This document shows, piece after piece, positions 26,385 through 34,576 of a stretch of DNA of 51,003 nt (within the stretch, counting starts at the first letter, position 1; each line of letters begins with the position of its first letter). A model generated the notes under the pieces. It saw only the letters and a list, made by a program, of their open reading frames with translations, was not told the origin of the DNA and did no database searches. The DNA is taken from NCBI GenBank assembly GCA_050736615.1, contig JBOHWL010000032.1, forward strand, positions 1 to 51,003. Direction: 5' to 3'. This DNA is from JBOHWJ01 sp050736615. GTDB taxonomy: Bacteria > Desulfobacterota > Binatia > Binatales > Binataceae. The translations under genes were made by a program, and so were the position numbers.

Positions 26385-26459
26385 ATCAGCTTGCCACGGA
26401 TGATAAAACGTGGTGCATTGACGCGCAGGCCGGTTGCGGTCCCGGCTGGCGTCGACATT

Positions 26460-26489
26460 TTGACTTTGAGTGTTATTTTGGTCTTTACT
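26460..26489 (+). promoter_or_regulatory. Possible promoter of the panB transcript
   Basis: TTGACT (26460-26465), an 18-nt AT-rich spacer and TTTACT (26484-26489) stand out from the GC-rich surroundings about 350 nt before panB. If used, the transcript would carry a long structured leader. Moderate match only. Confidence 0.3.
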
Positions 26490-26600
26490 AGTTGAGCGAA
26501 TGACGTTAAAAAAATCCGTCCGCCGAGTTGATACCGGTGAGACGGGCCGCAAGGCGGGATTAGCCGCGGCTTGATTGACTGACATAGCTTGGTGCCTGTG

Positions 26601-26724
26601 CCTGGATCCGTTGCGGACCGGGACCCCGAAGGGACTCTAAGCGCTCCCTGGCTTGTGCAAGGTTTGGATGCGGGGTTGCCGGTTTATGGCAGCTCCGCAT
26701 TTTGCGTCTCTGAGCGCAGACGCA
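26601..26724 (+). ncRNA. Hairpin-rich leader upstream of panB, candidate riboregulator
   Basis: Three stems follow one another. P1 at 26601-26622 has CCTGG-A-TCCG pairing with CGGACCGGG across a TTG loop, leaving one bulged A. P2 at 26668-26700 has a continuous 13-bp helix (with G-U pairs) around a 7-nt loop. P3 at 26703-26724 has 7 bp, TGCGTCT/AGACGCA. A further possible helix pairs CTTG (26588) with CAAG (26658). The block ends about 118 nt before the panB start. A published 'pan motif' RNA occurs before panB/panC genes in several phyla and uses stems with bulged A residues; P1 recalls it, but I cannot confirm the match. Confidence 0.4.
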
Positions 26725-26841
26725 GTATAGGCGAATGGACGAGTCCGTTTTCATGGCGTCGCTTCCGTCGACTTAAGGGATCAAGCAAATCCTGCGGAGC
26801 CACGTAAAGCAGCCGGAATCCGATGCCGTTGGTTGGAGAAA

Positions 26842-27678
26842 ATGAGCAAAGACAAGATTCGCACTACTGATCTAGCCCGCATGAAGGCCGCAGCGACGCC
26901 GATCACCATGCTGACCGCGTACGACTTCCCGTTCGCGCGCATTTTTGATCAGGCCGGAATCGATTTGCTGCTGGTCGGCGACAGTCTCGGGATGGTCGTG
27001 CAAGGCGCGGACAGCACTCTCCCGGTGACCCTCGCCGAGATGCTCTATCACGTGCGGATGGTGGCGCGGGCGCGCAAGCGTGCCATGGTCATTGCCGACC
27101 TGCCATTTCTTTCCTACCAGGTCAGCGTCGAGCAGGCGATGCGTAACGCGGGCCGCTTGATCAAGGAAGGCGGCGCCGAGGCGGTAAAGCTCGAAGGCGG
27201 CATCACCATGGCCGAAACTATCCGGCGCCTGGTGGATATCGATATTCCGGTCATGGGCCATATTGGGCTCACGCCGCAGTCGATCCATCGCATGGGCGGC
27301 CATCGCGTACAGGGCCGCCGCGCCGGGCAGGGACCCGGATGCCGTGAACGGCTGTTCGAAGACGCGGCGGCCGTCGAGCAAGCGGGCGCCTTTTCGATGG
27401 TGCTGGAGGGAATCCCGGCCGAACTGGCCGGCGAGATCACCGCGCGCGCGTCGATTCCCACAATCGGAATCGGCGCTGGTCCCGCGTGTGACGGCCAGGT
27501 GCTGGTGATGCACGACTTGTTGGGGCTGAGCGAATCATTCGTGCCCCGTTTCGCCAAGCCGTACGCGCATCTGTGGAATGACGCGAGCGCTGCCGCCGTT
27601 GCTTACATCCGCGAAGTCCGCGAACGCACGTTTCCCGCACCCGAACATTGCTACAGCGCAAAACCAGCGCAGTCGTAA
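26842..27678 (+). CDS. panB: 3-methyl-2-oxobutanoate hydroxymethyltransferase
   Basis: 278 residues from ATG 26842 (GGAG just upstream; TTG 26833 is an alternative). PanB transfers a hydroxymethyl group from 5,10-methylene-tetrahydrofolate to alpha-ketoisovalerate, the first committed step to pantothenate. Diagnostic segments are MLTAYDFPFARIFDQAGID, LLVGDSLGMVVQG (metal-binding Asp), VIADLPFLSYQ, AEAVKLEGG, VMGHIGLTPQS, VLEGIPAELA (catalytic Glu) and IPTIGIGAGPACDGQVLV. The loop after VQGR is four residues longer than usual (RAGQGPGCRE before RLFEDA). panC follows after a 287-bp gap filled with repeats. A hairpin-rich leader precedes the gene. Confidence 0.95.
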   Translation: MSKDKIRTTDLARMKAAATPITMLTAYDFPFARIFDQAGIDLLLVGDSLGMVVQGADSTLPVTLAEMLYHVRMVARARKRAMVIADLPFLSYQVSVEQAMRNAGRLIKEGGAEAVKLEGGITMAETIRRLVDIDIPVMGHIGLTPQSIHRMGGHRVQGRRAGQGPGCRERLFEDAAAVEQAGAFSMVLEGIPAELAGEITARASIPTIGIGAGPACDGQVLVMHDLLGLSESFVPRFAKPYAHLWNDASAAAVAYIREVRERTFPAPEHCYSAKPAQS

Positions 27679-27965
27679 GCGAAGCGAACACCTTAGTGAA
27701 GCAAAGCGCACCAGGCGGAACGAAGTGGAGCCGAGCAAACGAGTCCGCCAACTGCGTTCGGAAATGGGGCAGGCAAGTCCGCGAGTTGGGTTCTGAACGA
27801 GGAGTCTGCGACGTGGATTTTAGATCACAAGGCGAGTGGGCGGGATGTATTTTGCAGGCAGCGTCCGCGGACGCCCTCGCCGCGGGCTCGCGAGCGCGCC
27901 CTACGGAGCTGCGTGCAAATCACAAGTCCGCGAGATGCGTTAGATAAGAAGGAGCGTGACGCCCG
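27679..27965. repeat. Cluster of GAGTCCGCGAGCTGCGTT-type core repeats between panB and panC
   Basis: At least four degenerate copies of one 25-bp unit lie here: 27741-27766 (GAGTCCGCCAACTGCGTTCG), 27775-27800 (AAGTCCGCGAGTTGGGTTCT), 27802-27827 (GAGTCTGCGACGTGGATTTT) and 27924-27950 (AAGTCCGCGAGATGCGTTAG). The first follows a GAAGCGAAC/GAGCAAAC string just behind the panB stop. The same unit recurs at 33220, 34211, 34251 and 35960 and, inverted, in 46162-46306. It looks like the inner part of the dispersed palindromic element, not a coding sequence. Confidence 0.65.
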
Positions 27966-28820
27966 ATGGAAATCATTCGTTCTCCACGCCAGATGCAGCG
28001 CTGGTCTGAAAATGCGCGACGCCGCGGCGAGAAGATCGCGTTTGTGCCCACCATGGGATTCCTGCACGAAGGCCACTTGACCCTGATGCGCGAAGGGCGG
28101 CGGCGCGCGTCACTGCTGACGAGTTCGTTATTCGTCAATCCGAAGCAGTTCGGACCCAACGAGGACTATGCTTGCTATCCGCGCAATTTCGAACGTGATT
28201 GCGAGCTGATGCAGTCGGTGCCAGTGGACGTGCTCTTCGCGCCCGCGCCTGAAATCATGTATCCGCCGGGTTCACAGACTTGGGTCGAGGCGACCGAGGT
28301 AACTCAGGGCTTGTGCGGCGACCATCGCCCGGGACATTTTCGCGGGGTCACGACCGTGGTGGCCAAACTGTTTAATATCGTCAAGCCTCATTTCGCGCTG
28401 TTTGGCGAAAAGGACTTTCAGCAATTACGGGCGATTCAGCGGATGGTCTGTGATCTGAACTTCGACCTGGAGATCATTCCGGTGCACACCGTGCGCGAGG
28501 CCGACGGTCTCGCGATGAGTTCGCGCAACGCCTATCTCTCAGCGCAACAGCACGATAGCGCGCTCGCGTTGAGCCGCGCGTTGAATGCCGCACGGGATCG
28601 CTTCACGGCTGGCGCGCGTCAACCGGCCGAACTGGCCGAGGCCGCGCGCGGAGTTCTGGAAGATACACCCGGCGTGCGAGTCGAATACGTCGCGGCGGTT
28701 GACGCCGTGACGCTTAAGCCGGTGCGCGCGCTGAAGCATCCGGTGGTGGTGGCGATCGCGGCCCACGTTGGCTCAACGCGCTTAATCGACAATCTGGTGC
28801 TCAAGCCGGCGGCACCGTAA
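27966..28820 (+). CDS. panC: Pantothenate synthetase
   Basis: 284 residues. It condenses pantoate and beta-alanine with ATP via a pantoyl-adenylate. It is a class I tRNA-synthetase-like fold: the HIGH-type motif appears in FVPTMGFLHEGHLTLM (about 26-41). The pantoate and ATP-binding blocks are SLFVNPKQFGPNEDY, LCGDHRPGHFRGVTTVVAKLFNIV and FGEKDFQQLRAIQRMV, and the KMSKS-equivalent is GLAMSSRNAYL. The C-terminal domain ends in VGSTRLIDNLVL. It has normal length. It follows panB on the same strand, but the 287-bp repeat-filled gap means co-transcription is not certain. A hairpin terminator lies 70 bp downstream. Confidence 0.96.
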   Translation: MEIIRSPRQMQRWSENARRRGEKIAFVPTMGFLHEGHLTLMREGRRRASLLTSSLFVNPKQFGPNEDYACYPRNFERDCELMQSVPVDVLFAPAPEIMYPPGSQTWVEATEVTQGLCGDHRPGHFRGVTTVVAKLFNIVKPHFALFGEKDFQQLRAIQRMVCDLNFDLEIIPVHTVREADGLAMSSRNAYLSAQQHDSALALSRALNAARDRFTAGARQPAELAEAARGVLEDTPGVRVEYVAAVDAVTLKPVRALKHPVVVAIAAHVGSTRLIDNLVLKPAAP

Positions 28821-28890
28821 AGCGCACGGTCTCCGCGCGTCCGATGCGTCGATAGAAAGCCAGTCAGCATATGCATTGACAGACGAAAGA

Positions 28891-28917
28891 AGGGCCGGCT
28901 TGTACGGAGCCGGCCCT
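28891..28917. terminator. Bidirectional stem-loop terminator
   Basis: A perfect 10-bp stem AGGGCCGGCT/AGCCGGCCCT with a 7-nt loop sits between convergent panC and the radical SAM gene. A short CTT follows on the plus strand and TCTTTC on the minus strand, so it can serve both genes. Confidence 0.7.
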
Positions 28918-28951
28918 CTTGTGATTGCCGCAGTGTCAGTCGAACTTTGGC

Positions 28952-30277
28952 TTAATAGTAATCCACCGGGTCGATCTGGCGCTTTGCCCCATACCAGAAC
29001 AGCATATTTTCAGTCAGACCCTGCCAAGTGAATTTGCCCGGCGGCATCAGCAGCCGCTTGAACATCGATTTGAACGAATAGAATTCCTTGGTGCAGCGCC
29101 ACACGCCTTCTTCGACCTGCTGTGGCGAAAGATTCTTCGGTACGAACATGCAGCGGAAGTTGTTGGTGTACATGTCGGCGTCTGGAATGATCACACGGCC
29201 TTCGGCTTCCAACTGCTCGCGCATCGGCGTGCCCCGGCGCGGCGTCACGGTATTGAAGAACGCCTCAGGCGCTTTGACTTCGTGCAGGAATTTAAGCGTC
29301 TCGTCGAAGATTTTCGGATGGTCTTCCTCGAGGCCGAACATGAAATTCAGCGAATAGTAGATGCCATAATGTTCAAGGCGCTTGAGCAGTTTCTTGTAAT
29401 CTTTGGCATGGTTCTGAATCTTGTTCATCGACAGCAAGCTGTCCTGGCTGATCGATTCCACCCCGATATTGACGTGAAAGACGCCGGCCTTGGCGGCCAG
29501 CTCAAGGAGTTCCTCGTCATGATTGGAATTCACCGTCCACAGGCATGAGAAGCGAACATTGAGCGGAGCCAGCGCCTTGAACAGTTCCTTGGCGAACTTA
29601 TGTTTGCCGGTAATTTGGTCGTCAATGAACTGGAAGCGGCGAAAGCCGGTGATACGGATGGTTTCCTTGATCTCATCTATGATCTCGGCGACCGGCCGCG
29701 TCCGGTAAGAACCGCCGTAAAACACCGGAATTTCACAGAACGAGCAGCGATAGGGACATCCGCGGCTGGCCTGCACCGGGACCGCCTTGAACAGGTAACG
29801 GTTGAGCTTCAATAATTCATGGCGCGGACGCGGCAGCGATTTCAAATCGTGCAGCTTGCCGGCCTTATAGGTCTGCTTGAGCTTGCCGTCGCGCCAGTCT
29901 TGCAGAAGTTGCGCCCAGACCATGTCGGCTTCACCCTGTACGACAGCGTCGGCATGCTTGAGCGCCTCGGCGGTCTGTAAGGTGGCATGAAAGCCGCCCA
30001 TCACCACGGGAATTCCGCGTTTGCGAAACTCGTCGCCGAGTTGATATGCGCGCAGTGAGGCGCCGATCGTGGTCGTCATCCCGACCAGATCCCAGCCCCC
30101 CTCAAAATCGATCTCTTCGAGACGCTCATCGCATAGGGTGACGTCGTATTCCGGCGGCGTTAATCCCGCCATCAGCGGGATCATGAGTCCCATGATCAGC
30201 CGCCACCGGGTCTTGTGCGGCGTACCGTCAAGATGGATGGTAGTCGGTTGAATCAACAGGATTCGAGGTTTCTTCAC
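28952..30277 (-). CDS. B12-binding domain radical SAM protein
   Basis: 441 residues. The N-terminal half is a Rossmann-like B12-binding domain (ILLIQPTTIHLDG, LVGMTTTIGAS, GIPVVMGGFHATL, DAVVQGEAD). The radical SAM barrel carries the 4Fe-4S motif in RGCPYRCSFCEIP (C-x3-C-x2-C at about 182-189), then FRRFQFIDDQITG and INIGVES-like strands. Relatives include hopanoid methylases and many tailoring enzymes that methylate or rearrange unactivated carbons. The sequence PVQASRGCPYRCSFCE is reminiscent of the HpnP group, but I cannot assign it. It starts at GTG 30277 behind GGGGAGGG. The CDP-alcohol transferase gene lies 31 nt upstream on the same strand, so the two are probably one operon. Confidence 0.88.
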   Translation of the reverse strand: MKKPRILLIQPTTIHLDGTPHKTRWRLIMGLMIPLMAGLTPPEYDVTLCDERLEEIDFEGGWDLVGMTTTIGASLRAYQLGDEFRKRGIPVVMGGFHATLQTAEALKHADAVVQGEADMVWAQLLQDWRDGKLKQTYKAGKLHDLKSLPRPRHELLKLNRYLFKAVPVQASRGCPYRCSFCEIPVFYGGSYRTRPVAEIIDEIKETIRITGFRRFQFIDDQITGKHKFAKELFKALAPLNVRFSCLWTVNSNHDEELLELAAKAGVFHVNIGVESISQDSLLSMNKIQNHAKDYKKLLKRLEHYGIYYSLNFMFGLEEDHPKIFDETLKFLHEVKAPEAFFNTVTPRRGTPMREQLEAEGRVIIPDADMYTNNFRCMFVPKNLSPQQVEEGVWRCTKEFYSFKSMFKRLLMPPGKFTWQGLTENMLFWYGAKRQIDPVDYY

Positions 30278-30308
30278 ATTCCCTCCCCTTGCAAGACGCG
30301 GCGCTCAG

Positions 30309-31472
30309 TCACGACGCGGACGCCGGGAGCGGCTGCTTGCGTTTGTCCGTCAGCCACCACAGGCTGAACGCGAAGATGTAGGTGCCAAACGCGGCTCCCC
30401 AGACGAAAAAGGCCAATTGGTTGAGTGCCGCCAAAAGCACCAAAAGATAAGCGAAATCGCGGCCAGTCACACGCTCGACGCGGCCCAGCCAGCGTTCAGC
30501 GCCGGCGCTGTTGACGCTGAGCGCGCGGTTGACCGAAATCGCGCAGCAGAGAAATCCGCCCAGCAGTATTGCGAGAAGGTAAAAATACACGGCGCTATGG
30601 CTGATGCGATAGCAGCCGACGATCAATCCGATAAAAACCGCGACGTGGACGATATTGTCGGTGATTACGTCGAGCCGCGCACCCGCCGGCGATTCCACCA
30701 TCCGCAGCCGCGCCAGTTCGCCGTCGACGCCGTCGAGCGTGATGCAAACCAGGAACAGCAGCGCGCCAAGCAAGCGTATCCAGTAGCTTACCGACGCCAG
30801 CATCGCGGCGGAGATAAAGCCGATTGCGGTATTCGTGAGCGTCACATGGTTAGGGCTCACGCCGATGCGGGCCAGCGGATAACTCAAACGCCAGGACAAT
30901 CTGCGGTCGAGCATGCGCGCCATCAGCGCGTCGGTGTGGACGCTTTCGCTTCGGACGGAGCGTGCGAGCCGGAGTTCCGCTTCCTGACGGTCCGCCGGCC
31001 GTCCGTTGAGAGCGAAGGGGAGATAGCGGTCTGTACGTAACGGCGAGGAACCCGGCTCAGGCGTTTCGACCAGGCTTGCCAGGGGCCCAATTACAACCGT
31101 CCCGCCTTGCTCGCCGTCAGTGCTGACGATGCGCACACGCCGCCCCGAGGATTCATAGCCGGCCAGAATCCTGCGCAGTTGCGATTGCCCCATTACGAGG
31201 TTGCCGGACAAGGCGATACATGGGGTGGCGGGGTCCAATCCGTAAGCGCGCCCGTCCAGCCCGCCCGATGATTCCACGACCGTGACCTCAGGGCGTCCGC
31301 GAAATTGTCCCAACCCGGTTTCGGTGATTCTTCTGTATTCGGACGCCGTCGTTATCACGAAACGCTTGATGCCGGCACGCGCGCACAACAGCATCAGACG
31401 CTCGAGTAGCGGACGTCCGAAGATGATCTCATCTCCGCGCGAAGATGCGCTAATTAGAGCGGTATCAACCAC
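30309..31472 (-). CDS. CDP-alcohol phosphatidyltransferase with degenerate nucleotidyltransferase-like N-domain
   Basis: 387 residues. The C-terminal half is a membrane-embedded CDP-alcohol phosphatidyltransferase: the signature D-x2-D-G-x2-A-R-x(n)-G-x3-D-x3-D is visible in LDGVDGELARL and AGARLDVITD (about 247-272), with five or six hydrophobic helices. Residues 1-190 have the shape of the cytidylyltransferase half of bifunctional inositol-phosphate enzymes (SVHTDALMARMLDRRLSWRLSYPLARIG is the characteristic joint). However, the start ALISASSRGDEIIFGRPLLERLM lacks the GxGxRx...PKPL nucleotide loop. The protein would join a CDP-activated alcohol to a phospho-alcohol acceptor, but must rely on another protein for CDP activation. 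GTG start at 31472. Confidence 0.85.
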   Translation of the reverse strand: MVDTALISASSRGDEIIFGRPLLERLMLLCARAGIKRFVITTASEYRRITETGLGQFRGRPEVTVVESSGGLDGRAYGLDPATPCIALSGNLVMGQSQLRRILAGYESSGRRVRIVSTDGEQGGTVVIGPLASLVETPEPGSSPLRTDRYLPFALNGRPADRQEAELRLARSVRSESVHTDALMARMLDRRLSWRLSYPLARIGVSPNHVTLTNTAIGFISAAMLASVSYWIRLLGALLFLVCITLDGVDGELARLRMVESPAGARLDVITDNIVHVAVFIGLIVGCYRISHSAVYFYLLAILLGGFLCCAISVNRALSVNSAGAERWLGRVERVTGRDFAYLLVLLAALNQLAFFVWGAAFGTYIFAFSLWWLTDKRKQPLPASAS

Positions 31473-31742
31473 TTGAAAATCTTGAATCTGCTTCCTAAAA
31501 AAGATACTGACCGCTGAGTCAATGTAACCTGAGGGCCACAGTCGGGCAAGCGCATCAGGCGACCGTCAAGATTTAAGCTTTACGCAATTTTCCCCTCTGA
31601 TGGATTTTGATTCCGGGTTATGGTTGGCGTGTTTCAGACCATCGGATGGTCGGCAATCATGGCGTTGTAGCAATGATGTTGCTCGAGATGTTAAGCTTCC
31701 GCATGACGCAATTAATTATCGGGGGCGGACCTTGAGGGTAAC
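31473..31742. other. Divergent intergenic region of the head-group cluster
   Basis: 270 relatively AT-rich bases between the divergent CDP-alcohol transferase and HAD genes. They must hold both promoters. A TTGACT lies on the minus strand near 31520, but I find no well-spaced -10. No repeat or RNA gene seen. Confidence 0.4.
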
Positions 31743-32471
31743 GTGTCGGTGAGGACACGGGCGGTACTGTTTGACTTCGGCGGCACGCTCGATTGGCAAG
31801 AGCATTGGCTCGATCGTTTTTTGAGGCATTATCGCGCCGCAGGCGTGGAGCTTAGCCGTGAGGCGCTGGATTTGGCCTATAATCACGCTACACGGACAGC
31901 ATATCGTAGTGTGGATACGCCGCGCGGCGAGGGTCTCGCACGGATAGTTGGCTACCTGGTTAGTCTCCAGATGAGGTATCTGCGCGAGCGAACGACCGCC
32001 GTGTCTGACTCCGGCTATCCGGCGATCGTCGCGCGGGGAGATGCGCTTGCCCAAACGATTGCGAGCGCGTTCGTGGCGGAATCGAAAGTGGGACTTGAAT
32101 CCAGTGTAGGAGTTCTGAAGTCCCTCCCGCCATATTTGCGCTTGGGTGTGATCTCAAATTTCTACGGCAACCTTGATCGCGTGCTGGAAGAGGCTGGGAT
32201 GGCCGCCCGCATGGATGTAGTGGTGGATTCAGGAAAGCTGGGGTTTTACAAACCGGACCCGCGCATTTTCGAGGCGGCGCTGCGGCAATTGGATGTGCCG
32301 CCCGCGGCGGTTGTGATGGTCGGTGATTCGCTCGGCAAGGATTGCGCGCCGGCCCGTCGGCTGGGGATGCGTACGGTGTGGTTGCGCACGGATAGTCATC
32401 AGGCCGATCGCGACGGCGTAGCCGATGTCACGATCAGTAGGCTGGAGGAATTGGGGAGCCTGCGATGGTAG
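31743..32471 (+). CDS. HAD-superfamily hydrolase-like protein
   Basis: 242 residues. Motif I is LFDFGGTLDW: the nucleophile Asp is present, but the second Asp of the phosphatase D-x-D motif is Gly. Motif II lies in LGVISNFYGN, motif III Lys in GKLGFYKPDPRIF, and motif IV in VVMVGDSLGKDCAPARRLGM. The cap region (about 25-110) is helical, as in HAD-IA proteins. Loss of the second Asp usually weakens phosphatase chemistry, so the reaction may differ or be slow. GTG start 31743 with GAGGG upstream. The next gene starts inside its last codons (7-bp overlap), so the two are co-translated. Confidence 0.85.
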   Translation: MSVRTRAVLFDFGGTLDWQEHWLDRFLRHYRAAGVELSREALDLAYNHATRTAYRSVDTPRGEGLARIVGYLVSLQMRYLRERTTAVSDSGYPAIVARGDALAQTIASAFVAESKVGLESSVGVLKSLPPYLRLGVISNFYGNLDRVLEEAGMAARMDVVVDSGKLGFYKPDPRIFEAALRQLDVPPAAVVMVGDSLGKDCAPARRLGMRTVWLRTDSHQADRDGVADVTISRLEELGSLRW

Positions 32472-33184
32472 CGGGTTTCACTGCGGCGATTCTGGCGGCG
32501 GGACGCGGGCAGCGCCTGCGTGCGGCGATCGGGGAGATTCCCAAACCACTGGCGGTGGTGAACGGCGAGACCTTGTTGGCACGTCAGGCCCGGCGGATGC
32601 TCGAAGCGGGCGCCGGCAGGATAATCGCGATCATCAATTCGGAAACCGCGGCGATGATGCGGTGCCATGAGACAAAAATACCTCAGCAACTTGAATTGCT
32701 GGTGCGCGATACGCCCAGTTCGCTCGAATCACTCTTGGCTCTGGGTGAGCGAATTAATTCGGCCCGGTTCGTGCTGGCAACGGTTGACGCCATCGTTGAT
32801 AAGGGTGAATTCGACCGTTTTGTTCGCCGCGCGATGGAACTTACTGAACCCTTGGGTGTTTACCAATTCGACGGCGTGCTCGCGGTCGTGCGATGGCGCG
32901 GCGATAGGCATCCGCTATTCGTGAAACTCGCACCCGACGGTCTGATTCGGCGCTTGGGAGAGGGTCAAAGTGGGTTGGTGACGGCCGGCGTGTACGTATT
33001 TTCGGTGCGTATTTTCGACCATGCCGCGCGGGCGCGAATGGCCAAATTGGACGCGATGAGGTGGTATTTATCCATGTTGGTGGAAGATGGCATGCGTCTG
33101 GCTGGCATCGAGTTGCGGCAGGCTATAGACGTTGACGAAGGTGTCGATTTGGAAGCGGCGCGCATGATGTTGGAGCGGCCGTGA
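32465..33184 (+). CDS. Sugar/alcohol-phosphate nucleotidyltransferase
   Basis: 239 residues. The nucleotide-binding loop is intact: AAILAAGRGQRLRAAIGEIPKPLAVVNG (GxGxRL plus PKPL). The fold is the small NTP-transferase type used for CTP- or UTP-dependent activation of phospho-alcohols. Further support comes from ARFVLATVDAIVDK (metal-binding region) and a C-terminal WYLSMLVEDGMRLAGIEL...AIDVDEGVDLEAA, which is typical of the family. The start overlaps the HAD gene by 7 bp. Because the CDP-alcohol transferase across the divergent promoter has lost this loop, this protein is the natural candidate to make its CDP-activated substrate. The identity of the alcohol (inositol, glycerol or other) is not readable. 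Confidence 0.87.
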   Translation: MVAGFTAAILAAGRGQRLRAAIGEIPKPLAVVNGETLLARQARRMLEAGAGRIIAIINSETAAMMRCHETKIPQQLELLVRDTPSSLESLLALGERINSARFVLATVDAIVDKGEFDRFVRRAMELTEPLGVYQFDGVLAVVRWRGDRHPLFVKLAPDGLIRRLGEGQSGLVTAGVYVFSVRIFDHAARARMAKLDAMRWYLSMLVEDGMRLAGIELRQAIDVDEGVDLEAARMMLERP

Positions 33185-33219
33185 ACGGGAAAGGCGGGGT
33201 GAGGCGCGCCCGCGCGGGC

Positions 33220-33245
33220 GAGTCCGCCAGTTGCATACACGAAAG
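33220..33245. repeat. Single copy of the intergenic core repeat
   Basis: GAGTCCGCCAGTTGCATACA, preceded by CGCGCGGGC, about 55 nt before the ATP-grasp start and 36 nt after the nucleotidyltransferase stop. Same unit as in the panB-panC gap. Confidence 0.5.
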
Positions 33246-33299
33246 GGGTGGCGCAAAACACGGGCGCCGAGGCGGTGCTCGGAAAAATCGGAGCAGGCA

Positions 33300-34142
33300 A
33301 TGATTTCGCGTGTCTTGGGTGTTTATCGCGAGGCGGAATTCTCGCCAGACAAAGTCGAGGCGGATGCCGCCATTCTCGATGCGGTTCTGAAGCAACTTCA
33401 GCGCGCTGGGGCCAGTGTTGATGCGATCAAACCCGAACGTTTCATCACCGACACCTTGCCCAACGCGCATCTCGTGCTGGTGATGTGCCAAGGCGCTCCG
33501 GCGCTCAGCCGTCTGGCGGCGATTCAAGAGAGCGGGGCGATTACGATCAATTCGGCCTTGGCGATCCGCAATTGTTATCGCGACTTGCTCGCGCCCGGAC
33601 TGTTGCGCGCTGGGGTCCCGGTTCCCGAGGGCGCTCTTATCTCTACCGCCGAATCTTTCAGCCTCAAACCCTTGCGTGAGCTGGATTTGTCGGCGCCAAT
33701 GTACGTCAAACGCGGCGATCTGCACGCGCTCGGGCCACATGACGTGCAACGCGTCGAGGACCTGGGGCAACTCGAAGCGACGTTGTTGCGTTTCGCGCGC
33801 CGCGGCGTGCAGCGCGCATACGTGCAGCAGGCGGCGAGCGGCGATGTGGTAAAGTTTTACGGCGTGACCGGCGGCGATTACTTCCGCGCCATCTCTGAAA
33901 GCGGCACCCTGGATGAAACGGTTAATCTGAAACTGGCGAAGGCTGCCGCCATGGCGGCTGCCGCCTTGGGCCTCGAAGTATGGGGCGGTGACGCCGTCGT
34001 GCGCGATGGCCAGGTGACGATTGTCGATTTTAACGATTGGCCGAGTTACAGTCGCGTGCGCGACGATGCCGCACGGGCGATTGCGCGCCGATGCGAGTTG
34101 TTGCTCCGGCGTCATCCGGCGGCGCGTCATGTGCCGGCTTGA
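33300..34142 (+). CDS. ATP-grasp domain protein (RimK/ITPK-like)
   Basis: 280 residues from ATG 33300, with CGGAG 7 nt upstream; a longer reading from 33231 is repeat-derived. The ATP-grasp layout is visible: N-terminal Rossmann-like part (SRVLGVYREAEFS, HLVLVMCQGAPALSRLAAI), linker with TINSALAIRNCYRD, the ATP-binding Lys in PMYVKRGDLHALG, the second lobe AYVQQAASGDVVKFYGV, and the metal site WGGDAVVRDG...VTIVDFNDWPSYS. The D-x-N-D-W-P-S motif recalls the ligand set of RimK-like ligases and of inositol-phosphate 5/6-kinases. The reaction would be an ATP-dependent ligation or phosphorylation of a cluster intermediate. It is cotranscribed with the nucleotidyltransferase and followed by an aminotransferase. 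Confidence 0.8.
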   Translation: MISRVLGVYREAEFSPDKVEADAAILDAVLKQLQRAGASVDAIKPERFITDTLPNAHLVLVMCQGAPALSRLAAIQESGAITINSALAIRNCYRDLLAPGLLRAGVPVPEGALISTAESFSLKPLRELDLSAPMYVKRGDLHALGPHDVQRVEDLGQLEATLLRFARRGVQRAYVQQAASGDVVKFYGVTGGDYFRAISESGTLDETVNLKLAKAAAMAAAALGLEVWGGDAVVRDGQVTIVDFNDWPSYSRVRDDAARAIARRCELLLRRHPAARHVPA

Positions 34143-34196
34143 TTTACCAGGATGAAGTAAAGCGCAGCGCAACGAGAATCTCCGCACAAGCCCATT

Positions 34197-34344
34197 TGTC
34201 ATTCTGAACGGAGTCCGCCATTAGTGTAGCCGCGGGCGCAGCGAGCAAAGGAGTCTGCGACGTGCGTTTAGATTAGTGAAGAATCCCGAAAAAACACAGG
34301 AAAAGCACAAAGATCCGGGATTCCTCGCTATGCTCGGAATGACA
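34197..34344. repeat. Palindromic intergenic repeat, long form (148 bp)
   Basis: Left end TGTCATTCTGAACGGAG, right end TCGCTATGCTCGGAATGACA. Inside are the GAGTCCGCC and GAGTCTGCGACGTGCGTTTA core units and an inverted AATCCCG...CGGGATT pair. A solo right-end sequence CGCTCAGAATGACA follows at 34366-34379. The rest of the 434-base gap before the aminotransferase has no supported gene. Confidence 0.75.
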
Positions 34345-34576
34345 GAAAAACAAAAAATTCACACACGCTCAGAATGACAGAATCGCCCCTTGTGCACGGC
34401 TTCCCTGGTCCCGTTCAGAATAGCGCGGCTGCGAGTTGCGTCAGGAATCGGTCGAGGCGTGTCCGCGAGGTGCGATATAACGTTCGAGGTATGTGCGCGG
34501 CCGCGCGCGATTATCCGGGGCCGCGTCAAGAAAGGATCGCGCAAGTGTCGGAAGAGACGAATGTACGGGTGCTGGT

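Noticed and set aside
26541..26770. 6S RNA or SRP RNA in the panB leader
   Set aside because: A GCGCTCC string recalls 6S RNA, but the long central-bubble hairpin is absent, and the conserved SRP hairpin sequence is missing.
27679..27965. CRISPR array between panB and panC
   Set aside because: The repeat units are degenerate, irregularly spaced and also scattered elsewhere; there are no uniform spacers and no cas genes.
33123..34202. 359-residue minus-strand frame over the ATP-grasp gene
   Set aside because: ATP-grasp motifs and a ribosome site are on the plus strand; the antisense product is Arg/His-rich shadow sequence.
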